28,224 nt of DNA from an uncultured Rikenellaceae bacterium (lineage in GTDB: Bacteria > Bacteroidota > Bacteroidia > Bacteroidales > Rikenellaceae): contig CAJURV010000021.1 of NCBI GenBank assembly GCA_910588925.1, forward strand, positions 1-28,224, given 5' to 3'. Each line of letters opens with the position of its first letter. The stretch's first letter is position 1. Under the pieces are notes generated by a model. It worked only from the letters and a program-made list of their open reading frames with translations. It had not been told where the DNA came from and searched no databases. The translations under genes were made by a program, and so were the position numbers. Below are positions 15,192 through 24,205 of this stretch, one piece after another.

Positions 15192-16363
15192 AAATTATCC
15201 TCTATCGCTTCGAGAAGCCTGTCGCACTGATGTTCTGTCACTGCCGCCGTCAGCGATATGCGTATGCGGGCCATGCCTTCGGGTACGGTGGGCGGACGTA
15301 TCGGCAACAGGTAGAAACCGCTCTGTCGTAACTTCCCGGCCAGCTCCACGCTTCTGGCGCAACTGCCGGCTATCACCGGCACTATATGGCTCTGCGACGG
15401 CGTAGGGCACCCTATGGCCGCCAACCCGTCTCTAAGACGTGCCGATACGGCCGCGAGCCTCTCCCTGCGGTCCGTCATGCCGCCGAGCCTCTCCATGACG
15501 AAACGGCTCCACATAAGGGTCACGGGAGGCAACCCGGTGGTGAAGACGAACGGCCTGGCTCGGTTTACCAGATATTGTTTTACAGTGTCGTCGCAGATAA
15601 GGTAAGCTCCTGCCGAACCGAGCGCTTTGCCCATGGTGCCCACGAGCATGTCTATCTCGCCCGAGAGCCCCTCCTCCTCGGCGACGCCCAAGCCTCCGGG
15701 ACCGCACACCCCTACGCCGTGGGCTTCGTCTATGTATAACAGAACGTTGGCATAACGGCGGCGTAGCTCCACGAGACGGGCGAGGTCGGCACGGTCGCCG
15801 TCCATACTGAATATGCTTTCCGTCACTATCACTACGCTCCCGAAGAGAGAGGCATATTCCGCGAGCAACTTCTCGAGATGGTCGTAATCGTTGTGTCTGA
15901 ACCGTTTGTGGGTGGCATCGGAGAGCCTTATGCCGTCGATAATGGATGCGTGCACGAGCTTGTCCGACAATATGAGAGTATCGCGGTCGCATATCGCAGG
16001 CAATACTCCGCTGTTGAGGTGGTAGCCGCTCGAGAAGACGATGGCTGCCCGACCTCCGTAGAGCCTCGACAACAGAGCCTCCAACATGCGGTATGCCGTG
16101 CTCTCGCCTGTCAGCAACCGCGACGACGCAGCGCTCATCAAAGGCTCGTCTCGGTCGGTTAGCGAAGATAAAAACCCGGCTTCGAGCTCCTTGTCAGTGG
16201 CTATGGCCAAATAGTCGTTCGACGAGAGGTTAAGCGACTTTTCGCCGGAAGGGAGCGTCACGTCGCCGTAACCGAAGCGGGCCTCCGGAAGCGTCCGCAG
16301 GTTGTCGCACGAGCGCAAGCGACTCAATTCGGATTCCAATTTCAGATACAACGGTCGTGTCAT
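15188..16363 (-). CDS. bioF: 8-amino-7-oxononanoate synthase
   Basis: This PLP enzyme condenses pimeloyl-ACP with alanine. I chose the ATG at 16363, giving 391 residues and an ATGA overlap with the bioA stop. A longer in-frame start at 16477 would add 38 residues lying inside bioA. Residues 212-217 (DEAHGV) hold the PLP aspartate. The Schiff-base lysine is K246 in VGTMGKALGS. The N-terminal NLSSNDYLAIA and the LYGGRAAIVFSSGY segments are typical of the family. The length is normal. Confidence 0.93.
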   Translation of the reverse strand: MTRPLYLKLESELSRLRSCDNLRTLPEARFGYGDVTLPSGEKSLNLSSNDYLAIATDKELEAGFLSSLTDRDEPLMSAASSRLLTGESTAYRMLEALLSRLYGGRAAIVFSSGYHLNSGVLPAICDRDTLILSDKLVHASIIDGIRLSDATHKRFRHNDYDHLEKLLAEYASLFGSVVIVTESIFSMDGDRADLARLVELRRRYANVLLYIDEAHGVGVCGPGGLGVAEEEGLSGEIDMLVGTMGKALGSAGAYLICDDTVKQYLVNRARPFVFTTGLPPVTLMWSRFVMERLGGMTDRRERLAAVSARLRDGLAAIGCPTPSQSHIVPVIAGSCARSVELAGKLRQSGFYLLPIRPPTVPEGMARIRISLTAAVTEHQCDRLLEAIEDNL

Positions 16364-17631
16364 GCCCTCTGCTCCTTTGCTATCATTACCATGACGCGGC
16401 AGAGACGGTCTATCTCCTCCGGAGTCATTATATACGACGGCATGGTGTAGAGCAGACGCCCGAACGGACGCAACCACACGCCCTCCTCTACGAGTCTGCG
16501 CTGTATGACGGCCATGTCGACAGGGTGTTTAAGCTCTATAACCCCTATGGCTCCGAGGACCCTGACGTCTGTGACGCTCTCCGACTCCCGTGCCGGCTCG
16601 AGCCCTCGTTTCAGCCCCGCTTCTATATCGCCGACACGCTCGCGCCACGGCGATGAGAGCAACAGACGCGTGGAGGCCACGGCTACAGCGCATGCCAGCG
16701 GGTTGCCCATGAACGTGGGACCGTGCATGAACACTCCCGGATCGCCGTCGGATATGACGGAGGCCACATGCGAGGATGTCAACACCGCCGACATAGTCAT
16801 ATAACCGCCTGTAAGGGCCTTGCCTATACACATTATATCGGGCTCCGTCCCGGCGTGCTCGCATGCGAACATACGACCCGTACGTCCGAAACCGGTGGCT
16901 ATCTCGTCGGCTATGAAGAGCATGTCGTGCCTGCGGGCCAGTGCCGCCGCCTCGGCTACGTATCGCGGATGATATATGCGCATGCCGCCGGCACCTTGCA
17001 CCACCGGCTCTATTATCAGCGCCGCCAAAGTGTCGGCATGTTCCTCTATTATTTTACGTAGCGGCTCTATGCAGGCGGGGTCCCATTCGTCGTCGAAACG
17101 ACACGCCGGCGCCGGAGCGAACAACCTGCGCGGCAACGCCTGACCGAAAAGCGTGTGCATGCCGCCGACAGGATCGCACACGCTCATGGCGTTCCACGTG
17201 TCGCCGTGGTAACCGGACATCACCGTAACTATATTCTCTTTAGCCGGACATCCGCGAGCCGCCTGATACTGCACCGCCATCTTGAGCGCCACCTCCACGG
17301 CCACCGACCCCGAATCGGCATAGAAGATATTGTTCATGTTCTTAGGCGCTATATCCAGAAGCAAGCGTCCCAACTCCACGGCCGGATCGTGTGTCAGCCC
17401 TCCGAACATGACGTGTGCCATCTTAGAGGCCTGCTCCGACAGGGCACGGTTGAGCACAGGATGGTTGTAGCCGTGTATGGCGCACCACCACGACGACATC
17501 CCCTCCAACAGCTCGCGTCCGTCGTCGAGGGTGATATAGGCACCTCGGGCATGAGACACCTTATAGGTGGGTAGCGGCCTTGTGGCCGATGTGTATGGGT
17601 GCCAGAGGTGGTCTCTGTCGAAATTGTCCAT
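16360..17631 (-). CDS. bioA: Adenosylmethionine-8-amino-7-oxononanoate aminotransferase
   Basis: This PLP transaminase converts 8-amino-7-oxononanoate to 7,8-diaminopelargonate using SAM as amino donor. I chose the ATG at 17631 (423 residues, family length) over the in-frame one at 17679, because the protein then begins directly with the conserved DRDHLWHPYT block. Further motifs are ADSGSVAVEVALKM (105-118), DEIATGFGRTG (242-252) and PLP lysine K271 in CIGKALTGG. It is the first gene of the bio run. A possible -7 box lies at 17705-17712. bioB is not nearby. Confidence 0.94.
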   Translation of the reverse strand: MDNFDRDHLWHPYTSATRPLPTYKVSHARGAYITLDDGRELLEGMSSWWCAIHGYNHPVLNRALSEQASKMAHVMFGGLTHDPAVELGRLLLDIAPKNMNNIFYADSGSVAVEVALKMAVQYQAARGCPAKENIVTVMSGYHGDTWNAMSVCDPVGGMHTLFGQALPRRLFAPAPACRFDDEWDPACIEPLRKIIEEHADTLAALIIEPVVQGAGGMRIYHPRYVAEAAALARRHDMLFIADEIATGFGRTGRMFACEHAGTEPDIMCIGKALTGGYMTMSAVLTSSHVASVISDGDPGVFMHGPTFMGNPLACAVAVASTRLLLSSPWRERVGDIEAGLKRGLEPARESESVTDVRVLGAIGVIELKHPVDMAVIQRRLVEEGVWLRPFGRLLYTMPSYIMTPEEIDRLCRVMVMIAKEQRA

Positions 17632-17704
17632 AATACTATTTTTATCGGCTCCGTCGACCGGCATGACACTAACGCACACCTACAGGCACGGACCGAGGCG
17701 AGGA

Positions 17705-17712
17705 CAAAGTTA
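17705..17712 (-). promoter_or_regulatory. Possible -7 box of the bio operon
   Basis: On the minus strand this reads TAACTTTG, a match to TAnnTTTG, 73 bases before the bioA ATG. No TTTG at the -33 spacing was found. No recognisable BirA or BioR operator is seen near it. Confidence 0.4.
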
Positions 17713-17926
17713 ACAAATATTGTTTAAGAAGCGGGAGAGAATCGCGGCGAATATTTTATTACGGTCGGTTTTTATGGGCGTTGGGGGCGCGATTTTCGTG
17801 AGAACCGCAGAACAGACGCTACTTAGAGATAATAACCGCTCGACGCAGACATGTCAATAATTACAAAATGCTCTCCGACACAACAACCGCAACAATATCA
17901 ACAACTTGACCATAACCAACAAATAG

Positions 17927-17975
17927 CGGACCGAACGAAGCGAGTGGCATAAACACTTTCCGCTTGTTCGGTCCG
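17927..17975 (-). repeat. Palindromic dispersed repeat, copy B, possible terminator
   Basis: CGGACCGAAC (17927-17936) pairs with GTTCGGTCCG (17966-17975), extended by AAGCG/CGCTT across a bulged G and an inner AGTG/CACT stem, giving one long hairpin about 30 bases after the M23 peptidase stop on the minus strand. There is no T-tract in that direction. Its sequence closely matches 4106-4150, so it is a member of a repeat family that happens to lie where a terminator would. Confidence 0.65.
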
Positions 17976-18004
17976 AATGAAGTGCCCGAGACGCATCCCG
18001 GAAA

Positions 18005-19051
18005 TCACCGTACCCTCAACCGCTGTCCCAACCGCAGTATCGAGTTACGCGATATATTATTGAGTTTGCATATACGATCTACAGTGGTGCCGTAACGTAT
18101 GGCTATGCGTCCGAGTATATCCCCGCTCTTGACTGTGTGATATACCGCGGCGGACTCTTTCACCACTGTACGTCCGGCATCGTCGATGGCTTTCTGTTGG
18201 GCGATGGCGGCCCTTATGGCTACGGAGTCGCCCGCTTCCGCCAACAACGACCCTATGGCCCAATCGTCGTCGAACTCCTGTAATATCTCCGAGGCATGCG
18301 AATGGATGTCGAGATAGCTCTTTTCCAAAGGGAACACCTTGTAACGAAGCTTTCCGTGTTCGAAATCTACGAGAAATTCGGGGTCGAAAGTCTGGTCCCG
18401 ATAACGTAGCTCGAAGTGAAGATGGCTGCCGCGACTGCGCCCCGTGTTACCAACATACCCTATTATCTGTCCCGCCTTGACATAATCGCCGGAACCGACA
18501 GCCAACCGGCACAAGTGTCCGTACCACGACTCCAACTCGTTAGGGTGACGCAATATCACCATATAACCGTAACCGCCCGTATTATAACGCGAATAGCGCA
18601 CCTTACCGTCGAATGCGGCGTATATGGGCGTACCGACAGGCTTTGGAACATCCACGCCGTTGTGATTGGAACGACGACGTCGCCCGTAAGGAGAATATAC
18701 CTTACCTACCACAGGTGAAGCAAAACGCCACAACGAATCGACTATCTCCAGCTCCAACACCTCGGGCATGGCATCGTACGAGAAATCGCGATAGGCGAAA
18801 ACAGATGTTGTGTCCCAGTGGTCGCGAAAACCGGCATACGAAGCCAGGTCGCTCAAATCGTCGTACATATACCCCCACGTGCCGTTACTGTTTATCACCA
18901 GACGGCGTCCGGCCCTATCCGCAGGCAATGTGTCTATCGGGATAACGGGCAGTTCGTCTATGGCATACTGTCCCGGAATACGTTGGGCATCGGCGCTATA
19001 GGCCGACAATATAGCCGCAAGAGCCAATATCGATACGGTTATGAATCTCAT
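18005..19051 (-). CDS. Secreted M23 endopeptidase with C-terminal LysM
   Basis: I chose the ATG at 19051 over 19081: it starts on a signal peptide (MRFITVSILALAAILSAYSA), has GGAG upstream, and lies 2 bases after the yhcH stop, giving 348 residues. The LytM/M23 domain covers about 110-230. It has a complete zinc set, H130 and D134 (NHNGVD), plus HxH at 210-212 (HLHFE) and H179 in YGHL, so it should be catalytically active on peptidoglycan cross-links. A LysM domain follows at about 300-347 (YHTVKSGDILGRIAIRYGT). It is the last gene of the cell-shape run, suggesting that hydrolysis is coupled to side-wall synthesis. Confidence 0.92.
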   Translation of the reverse strand: MRFITVSILALAAILSAYSADAQRIPGQYAIDELPVIPIDTLPADRAGRRLVINSNGTWGYMYDDLSDLASYAGFRDHWDTTSVFAYRDFSYDAMPEVLELEIVDSLWRFASPVVGKVYSPYGRRRRSNHNGVDVPKPVGTPIYAAFDGKVRYSRYNTGGYGYMVILRHPNELESWYGHLCRLAVGSGDYVKAGQIIGYVGNTGRSRGSHLHFELRYRDQTFDPEFLVDFEHGKLRYKVFPLEKSYLDIHSHASEILQEFDDDWAIGSLLAEAGDSVAIRAAIAQQKAIDDAGRTVVKESAAVYHTVKSGDILGRIAIRYGTTVDRICKLNNISRNSILRLGQRLRVR

Positions 19052-19053
19052 CG

Positions 19054-19500
19054 CTACTCCACTCTTATCTTTATCACGCATTTCTTGATCTTACCGGCAC
19101 GTCCCACCAAAGGAGCATGCGCGTCCGACGGAAAAAATATCACGAACTGACCGGGCTCTACAGTGAAATAGTCCTGCGGGGCATCGTCGAAAAACTCCAC
19201 ATCCCGCTCTTTATCATACCCCCTGCCGTCCCGGCACGAGGCACGGTAACGCCATCCGTAACTCTCGTCACCCGACAACGGAAGCTGTATATCTATGTAG
19301 CGGTCGTGAGCCTCCAGCACGGCATCCTTATGCGAACGCATCGAAGACACCTCCACGGTCGCCTTCAGCCTGTCGCCGTCGAGACGATAACACCCCTCCT
19401 CGAGGGTATCGTAATTATCCGCCGCATAACGCAGAGCCTTTTCGAAAAGCGGATGCAACGAGACGTAACGCGACGCCTCCGTCAAAGAGTCTATAATCAT
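19054..19500 (-). CDS. YhcH/YjgK/YiaL family protein
   Basis: This 148-residue protein belongs to the DUF386 family (YhcH, EbgC/TabA relatives), cupin-like proteins, often linked with sialic acid or other sugar metabolism. The family pattern is clear: HPLFEKALRY near 16-25, an EVSSMRSHKD segment, EAHDRYIDIQLPLSGDE at about 63-79, and the FFPSDAHAPL metal-site region. It overlaps the rodA stop by ATGA. Its position between rodA and a cell-wall hydrolase suggests a link to wall sugar turnover, but this is inference. The substrate is unknown. Confidence 0.88.
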   Translation of the reverse strand: MIIDSLTEASRYVSLHPLFEKALRYAADNYDTLEEGCYRLDGDRLKATVEVSSMRSHKDAVLEAHDRYIDIQLPLSGDESYGWRYRASCRDGRGYDKERDVEFFDDAPQDYFTVEPGQFVIFFPSDAHAPLVGRAGKIKKCVIKIRVE

Positions 19501-20945
19501 AATCTACTCTGATATTGCGTACTACAATTAAGCCTTATGGCGATAAACAACATAGCCGAGAATGTCAGAAGCGACGATCCGCCGTAACTGAAAAACGGCA
19601 ACGGAATACCTATCACCGGCACTATGCCTATAGTCATGCCTATATTTATCAGCACATGGAAGAAGAATACCCCCGCCACACCGTAACAATAGACGCGACC
19701 GAAAGTGTCCCTCTGCCTGTCGCCCATTCTCATTAGCCGGTATATCAACACCATAAAGAGAGCCAGCACCCCCACGCTACCCACGAATCCCCACTCCTCG
19801 CCTACGGTACAGAATATGAAGTCGGTACTTTGTTCGGGCACGAAGTCGAACTTGGTCTGCGTCCCCTGAAGGAATCCCTTCCCGAGAAAGCCGCCGGAAC
19901 CTATGGCTATCTTGGACTGGTTGACGTTATATCCGGCACCCTTAACGTCGTTCTCCAACCCCAACAGATCGAGGATACGGTCCTGCTGGTGCGACTTGAG
20001 CACATTGTCGAAAACATAATCGACAGACGTGACGAAAAGCAACGACCCTATGAAAAAGAGCACGAATACCACCACATTACGCAACTGGTGACGCACCGCA
20101 TATATCGCCACCAAAGGCAATGTAACGGCCAGAGACAGTATGAACGCCATCGTAATGGTCAGAGCGTATCCCATAACGAAAGCCGCCGACATTATCAACA
20201 GCATGACGAGAAACACCGTCGACACGTATATCGTTTTCTGCCGCAAGAAACCGTTGCTACGCGACTCCATAAGCACAGCCAGCACGAATATCAACATATA
20301 GAGCGCCTCCGGCTCCACGAAGAACGACCCTACGAACAGAAACACCACCGTTCCCAACACCAGATAGACCCACCCGGTAAAGCCCTCTCTGTAAAGCATG
20401 AACAGGAACGAACCGAACACCATGGCCGAACCGGTGTCGTTCTGCGCGTACGCGATCAAAGCGGGAAGCGCTATTATCATAGCCACCCGCGAGAGACTTC
20501 CCATACGGTGTATATTGAAACCGTAGTTACTCATATATTTACCCAGCGCCAAAGCCGTGGTCATCTTGGCGAACTCCACCGGCTGCATGCTGAACGGACC
20601 TATCCGTATCCACGAATGGGCGCCGTTGACAGTACGTCCCACCACGAACGTGAGAAGCAACAACAATATTGAGAGCGCATAGGCCTGATATGCCAGATAG
20701 TGGTAATATTTGGAGTCCACGAGCAGAATCACTATATTCATAACCATGCAGATGCCTATCCACATTAGTTGCGAACCGTATTTCTGCGACATGTCGAAAA
20801 CGCTCGAGTGCTCCTCGTTGTAGACGGCGGCATATATGCTCAGAAGCCCCAACCCTACCAACATGACGTATATAAGGACGGTCCACCAGTCCACCCCGCC
20901 GAATATGGCGCTCTCACGCCTGTAATAATAGTTATCGCTTATCAT
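19497..20945 (-). CDS. rodA: Peptidoglycan glycosyltransferase RodA (SEDS)
   Basis: This 482-residue SEDS polymerase makes glycan strands with PBP2 in the elongasome. Signature segments are GAHSWIRIGPFSMQPVEFAK (109-128), QNDTGSA (168-174), FVPEQSTDFIF (368-378) with the probable catalytic D375, and the C-terminal IPLPFFSYGGSS. It is about 110 residues longer than the E. coli enzyme. The extra length is mainly a hydrophobic block at about 190-300 that could add two or three membrane segments. It overlaps mrdA by 14 bases. Confidence 0.93.
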   Translation of the reverse strand: MISDNYYYRRESAIFGGVDWWTVLIYVMLVGLGLLSIYAAVYNEEHSSVFDMSQKYGSQLMWIGICMVMNIVILLVDSKYYHYLAYQAYALSILLLLLTFVVGRTVNGAHSWIRIGPFSMQPVEFAKMTTALALGKYMSNYGFNIHRMGSLSRVAMIIALPALIAYAQNDTGSAMVFGSFLFMLYREGFTGWVYLVLGTVVFLFVGSFFVEPEALYMLIFVLAVLMESRSNGFLRQKTIYVSTVFLVMLLIMSAAFVMGYALTITMAFILSLAVTLPLVAIYAVRHQLRNVVVFVLFFIGSLLFVTSVDYVFDNVLKSHQQDRILDLLGLENDVKGAGYNVNQSKIAIGSGGFLGKGFLQGTQTKFDFVPEQSTDFIFCTVGEEWGFVGSVGVLALFMVLIYRLMRMGDRQRDTFGRVYCYGVAGVFFFHVLINIGMTIGIVPVIGIPLPFFSYGGSSLLTFSAMLFIAIRLNCSTQYQSRL

Positions 20946-22740
20946 ACTGAGGATAGGGTATATTCATCTGTTTGACATGCTCCACCAGCCACGGACGGGT
21001 GATGGTATCGGTAAGGTACTGCTCTATCACCAGAGAAGCTATCGGCATGGCGACGGTAGCGCCGAAACCGCCGTGCTCCACATATACCGACACCGCTATC
21101 TTGGGATCGTTGTATGGAGCGAAAGAGGCGAATGTAGAGTGGTCGCGTCCCCTGCCGTTCTGGGCCGTACCCGTCTTGCCGCATATATCGAGCCCGGGAA
21201 CGGCCGCACCTACGGCGGTACCGGCCACATTTACGGCTCTGTACATACCCTCGGCCACCACTTTGTAATGCTCGCTGTCGACCTTGGTGTAGTGTGGCTC
21301 GTTAAAGATGGGATCAATATGACGTCCCTCTATGCTCTTTATTATATGCGGTATTTTATAATAGCCGCGGTTGGCTATGGTGGCCGTGAAGTTGGCAAGC
21401 TGCAACGGAGTGACCCCGACCTCCCCCTGCCCTATAGACAACGATATGGCAGTAAGCGAATTCCACCTGCCGTTGTATATGCGGTCGTAAAACTCCGGCG
21501 TAGGGATGTTGCCTTTGAGCTCGCCCGAGAAGTCGGAGTCGAGACGGCGTCCGAAACCCATCGAGAGAAGATAGTCGCGCCACACCTCCATACCTTTTCT
21601 TACATCGCCGTAGGCCTTGTTGTCGAGAATATTTCGGAATACATAACAGTAATAGGCGTTGCAGGAGGTCTGTATAGAGAAGTACATATCCAGCGGCGAA
21701 GCGTGGCTGTGGCACTTTACGCCGCGTCCCACCGGGTAACCCATGTTGCATACATATTGTTGCGACGGCACGAGCACCCCCTCTTGCAGACCTATCAGAC
21801 CGGTAGAGAGCTTGAATGTGGACCCGGGAGGATAAGAGGCCATCACTGCGCGGTTATATAGGGGCCGTCGCGGATCTCTAAGCAGCTTCATATAGTTGCG
21901 CGAACGGTCGCGGCCTATCAGCTCGTCGGGGTTATAGGTGGGGCTGCTCACCATCATGAGTATCTCGCCCGTGGCAGGCTCTATCGCCACTATGGAGCCG
22001 ACCTTGCCACGCATAAGCTCCTCGCCCAGCAACTGCAACTTGGCGTCTATAGTGGATGTTATAGACACACCGGGCACGGCGAGTGTATCGAAACGGCCCT
22101 CGGCATACGAGCCTTTGGGCATGCCGTGTACATCGACAAGCTCCATGCGCACACCCTTACGCCCGCGCAATATCTCTTCATAAGCGCTCTCTATGCCGGT
22201 CATGCCGATATAGTCGCCACGCTTGTAGTAGCTGTTGTTACGTATGGTATTGTCGCCAACCTCTCCCACATAACCGAGTATATTGCCCGCAGTATGGAAC
22301 GGATAGGAACGCACGGTGCGATACTGGGTATAGAAACCGGGGAAATTATGCTCCTCGAACTTCATTTTAACCTCCTTGTCGAGGAGTTTGAAAAGCACGG
22401 AGGGCTTGCGATAGGCGTATGCCCGCGCCTTGCGGAGCTGTTCTATCAGCTCCTCTTTCTCCACGCCTATTATGCGACACATCTCGAGGGTATCGAAAGG
22501 GCCGACGTCGCGCGGGATAACCATCAGGTCGTACGCCTCGCGACTTTGAGCCAGAAAGAGACCGTTACGGTCGTATATCTCTCCGCGCGGAGGATTCTGC
22601 ACAATGGGACGCAGGGCGTTGTTTTTAGCATAAACCTTATAGCGGGTGTCGATAATTTGCAGATAGAAGAGCCGCCCGGCTATCACCAAAGCGACGAGGG
22701 CTACGAAGATACGTAATGACTGACCGCGCGACAGACTCAT
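20932..22740 (-). CDS. mrdA: Penicillin-binding protein 2
   Basis: This 602-residue class B PBP is the transpeptidase partner of RodA in side-wall synthesis. A single N-terminal membrane anchor (about 9-28) is followed by the dimerisation domain with RGEIYDRNG at 52-60. Catalytic motifs are all present: SxxK as STFK (307-310), SxN as SCN (359-361), and KTG (522-524). It ends inside the rodA start and begins 1 base after the mreD stop, so expression is tightly coupled. Confidence 0.95.
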   Translation of the reverse strand: MSLSRGQSLRIFVALVALVIAGRLFYLQIIDTRYKVYAKNNALRPIVQNPPRGEIYDRNGLFLAQSREAYDLMVIPRDVGPFDTLEMCRIIGVEKEELIEQLRKARAYAYRKPSVLFKLLDKEVKMKFEEHNFPGFYTQYRTVRSYPFHTAGNILGYVGEVGDNTIRNNSYYKRGDYIGMTGIESAYEEILRGRKGVRMELVDVHGMPKGSYAEGRFDTLAVPGVSITSTIDAKLQLLGEELMRGKVGSIVAIEPATGEILMMVSSPTYNPDELIGRDRSRNYMKLLRDPRRPLYNRAVMASYPPGSTFKLSTGLIGLQEGVLVPSQQYVCNMGYPVGRGVKCHSHASPLDMYFSIQTSCNAYYCYVFRNILDNKAYGDVRKGMEVWRDYLLSMGFGRRLDSDFSGELKGNIPTPEFYDRIYNGRWNSLTAISLSIGQGEVGVTPLQLANFTATIANRGYYKIPHIIKSIEGRHIDPIFNEPHYTKVDSEHYKVVAEGMYRAVNVAGTAVGAAVPGLDICGKTGTAQNGRGRDHSTFASFAPYNDPKIAVSVYVEHGGFGATVAMPIASLVIEQYLTDTITRPWLVEHVKQMNIPYPQYDKR

Positions 22741-22741
22741 A

Positions 22742-23248
22742 TCAGAAACGCTCCTTTTGACGCGTCAACGGAAGTTGACAGAAATATACGGCCGCAAGCG
22801 AGAAAACAGTACATACGGCTATACGTAATAATGTTATGGGCAGATGTTCCAACGACAACGACTCCAGCATGAAAAAAGCGATATTGTGCACCAACAACAT
22901 CACCGTGGCATAACGCAAAAACCGGTAAGAGCCTATCTTGCCCGATACGGGAACCGAATCGGTCGCATCGCCCACCATGAAACGCAGAACTGCGGGACGC
23001 ACAAAGGCCATAAGCACTATAGACATGGTGCTGAGCCCGGCGGTGCCGCTGAAAAAGTCGATGGTAACGCCCATCAATGCCGCCAGCAACAGAAGCGCAC
23101 CCGGAGCCACCGACACCGGCAATGCTATCACGAACAACGGATAGACGAAGATGCTAAGCAAACCCGTCACCTCTATATTATCGAAAAGCAACAGTTGCAA
23201 CAACACCGTAACTATGAACAGTATTATATAATCGATCGGTCTTAACAT
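22742..23248 (-). CDS. mreD: Rod shape-determining protein MreD
   Basis: This 168-residue membrane protein is almost wholly hydrophobic, with about five segments (IDYIILFIVTVLLQLLLFD first). It is the expected MreD by size and by place between mreC and mrdA. It connects MreC with the RodA/PBP2 pair in known elongasomes. The 54-base gap before it contains a small CCCGC/GCGGG hairpin (23265-23278) that may set relative expression. Confidence 0.88.
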   Translation of the reverse strand: MLRPIDYIILFIVTVLLQLLLFDNIEVTGLLSIFVYPLFVIALPVSVAPGALLLLAALMGVTIDFFSGTAGLSTMSIVLMAFVRPAVLRFMVGDATDSVPVSGKIGSYRFLRYATVMLLVHNIAFFMLESLSLEHLPITLLRIAVCTVFSLAAVYFCQLPLTRQKERF

Positions 23249-23302
23249 CCCCTATCAAATAGTACCCGCACCGGCGGGCGTATTATCTCATAACCATACC
23301 GC

Positions 23303-24187
23303 TCAATAGATCGCAGGCAGACTGTCGGCCTCCGTCCCTCGGTAACCTTCAGGCTCACCGGTGACCGAACTCTCGAGCGTCAACCTCTCTATGACATCGC
23401 GCGAACTGATCAGCTCCACGTTATAGAGACTGCCGAAACGGACGAACATATCCAAACGCGCCTCGTAATTGATACCGTTCACCATCTCCACCTCCGTTAC
23501 CACCCCTATGGGAATCCCCGCCGGGAAACGTGACGAAAACTCGGTGGTGGTTATAGTGTCGCCCACCTCTATATCGGCATACTTGGGCACCTCCAGGAGC
23601 TTGCCCTTGCCATAGTCTACTCCGTCCCACCTCACGGAACCGTAATAGCCTTTTTTTTCAGACTGACCGCTGGTTACGAACTTACTGTTGAGAAACGACA
23701 GCCCCACGGAGTAACGGTCGGAGCACGCCACCACATAACCGACCAGACAACCGTCGCTCAATATGGCCATATCTCTCACCACACCGTCGAGCATACCTTT
23801 ATCCAACGTGATGTAGTTGTCCTTCCTGTTTATGGAGTTGTTAACCACATGCGCTTTCATGTAGGCGTATTGTTCCTCGCCTATGGCAAGACCGGTATAG
23901 GTGGAATCGCGCTGGCGCAAAGCCTCGGTCACCCTATAGCTCTCCAAACGGTTCTCAAGCTCCACTATGCGGTCCATGAGAGCCTCGTTGTCGCGCTTGA
24001 GACGGAAATAGCTGCCCACCTCCGACATGCCCGTATGCACATGGCCCATCAATACGCTCGATGCGTCGATAACCTTGGCGTTTACATAAACCGAATTGTT
24101 GGAGTAATAGCTGAACGCTATCAACTCCAACGCTATGAACATTATGGTGAAATATATCCTCCTGAGCAGGAGAAGAAACTGGTTCAT
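23303..24187 (-). CDS. mreC: Rod shape-determining protein MreC
   Basis: This 294-residue bitopic protein has one membrane segment (about 11-28), a coiled-coil-forming region (about 60-95, RLKRDNEALMDRIVELENRL) and the periplasmic MreC beta-domains. Recognisable parts are NSINRKDNYITLDKGMLDGV and the second barrel with EVGDTITTTEFSSRFPAGIP. It activates PBP2-RodA. It follows mreB by 18 bases. The length fits the family. Confidence 0.93.
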   Translation of the reverse strand: MNQFLLLLRRIYFTIMFIALELIAFSYYSNNSVYVNAKVIDASSVLMGHVHTGMSEVGSYFRLKRDNEALMDRIVELENRLESYRVTEALRQRDSTYTGLAIGEEQYAYMKAHVVNNSINRKDNYITLDKGMLDGVVRDMAILSDGCLVGYVVACSDRYSVGLSFLNSKFVTSGQSEKKGYYGSVRWDGVDYGKGKLLEVPKYADIEVGDTITTTEFSSRFPAGIPIGVVTEVEMVNGINYEARLDMFVRFGSLYNVELISSRDVIERLTLESSVTGEPEGYRGTEADSLPAIY

Positions 24188-24205
24188 ACCCGGCTTTCCC
24201 CGTCG

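Larger units (their letters stand above)
17632..18004. other. Gap between the M23 peptidase and bioA
   Basis: This gap of about 370 bases holds the bioA upstream region, a possible promoter box, and the dispersed palindromic element at 17927-17975, which could end the long upstream transcript. No coding potential is seen. Confidence 0.5.

Noticed and set aside
20977..21861. A long plus-strand frame antisense to mrdA
   Set aside because: PBP2 with all catalytic motifs occupies the other strand; no family resemblance in the antisense product.
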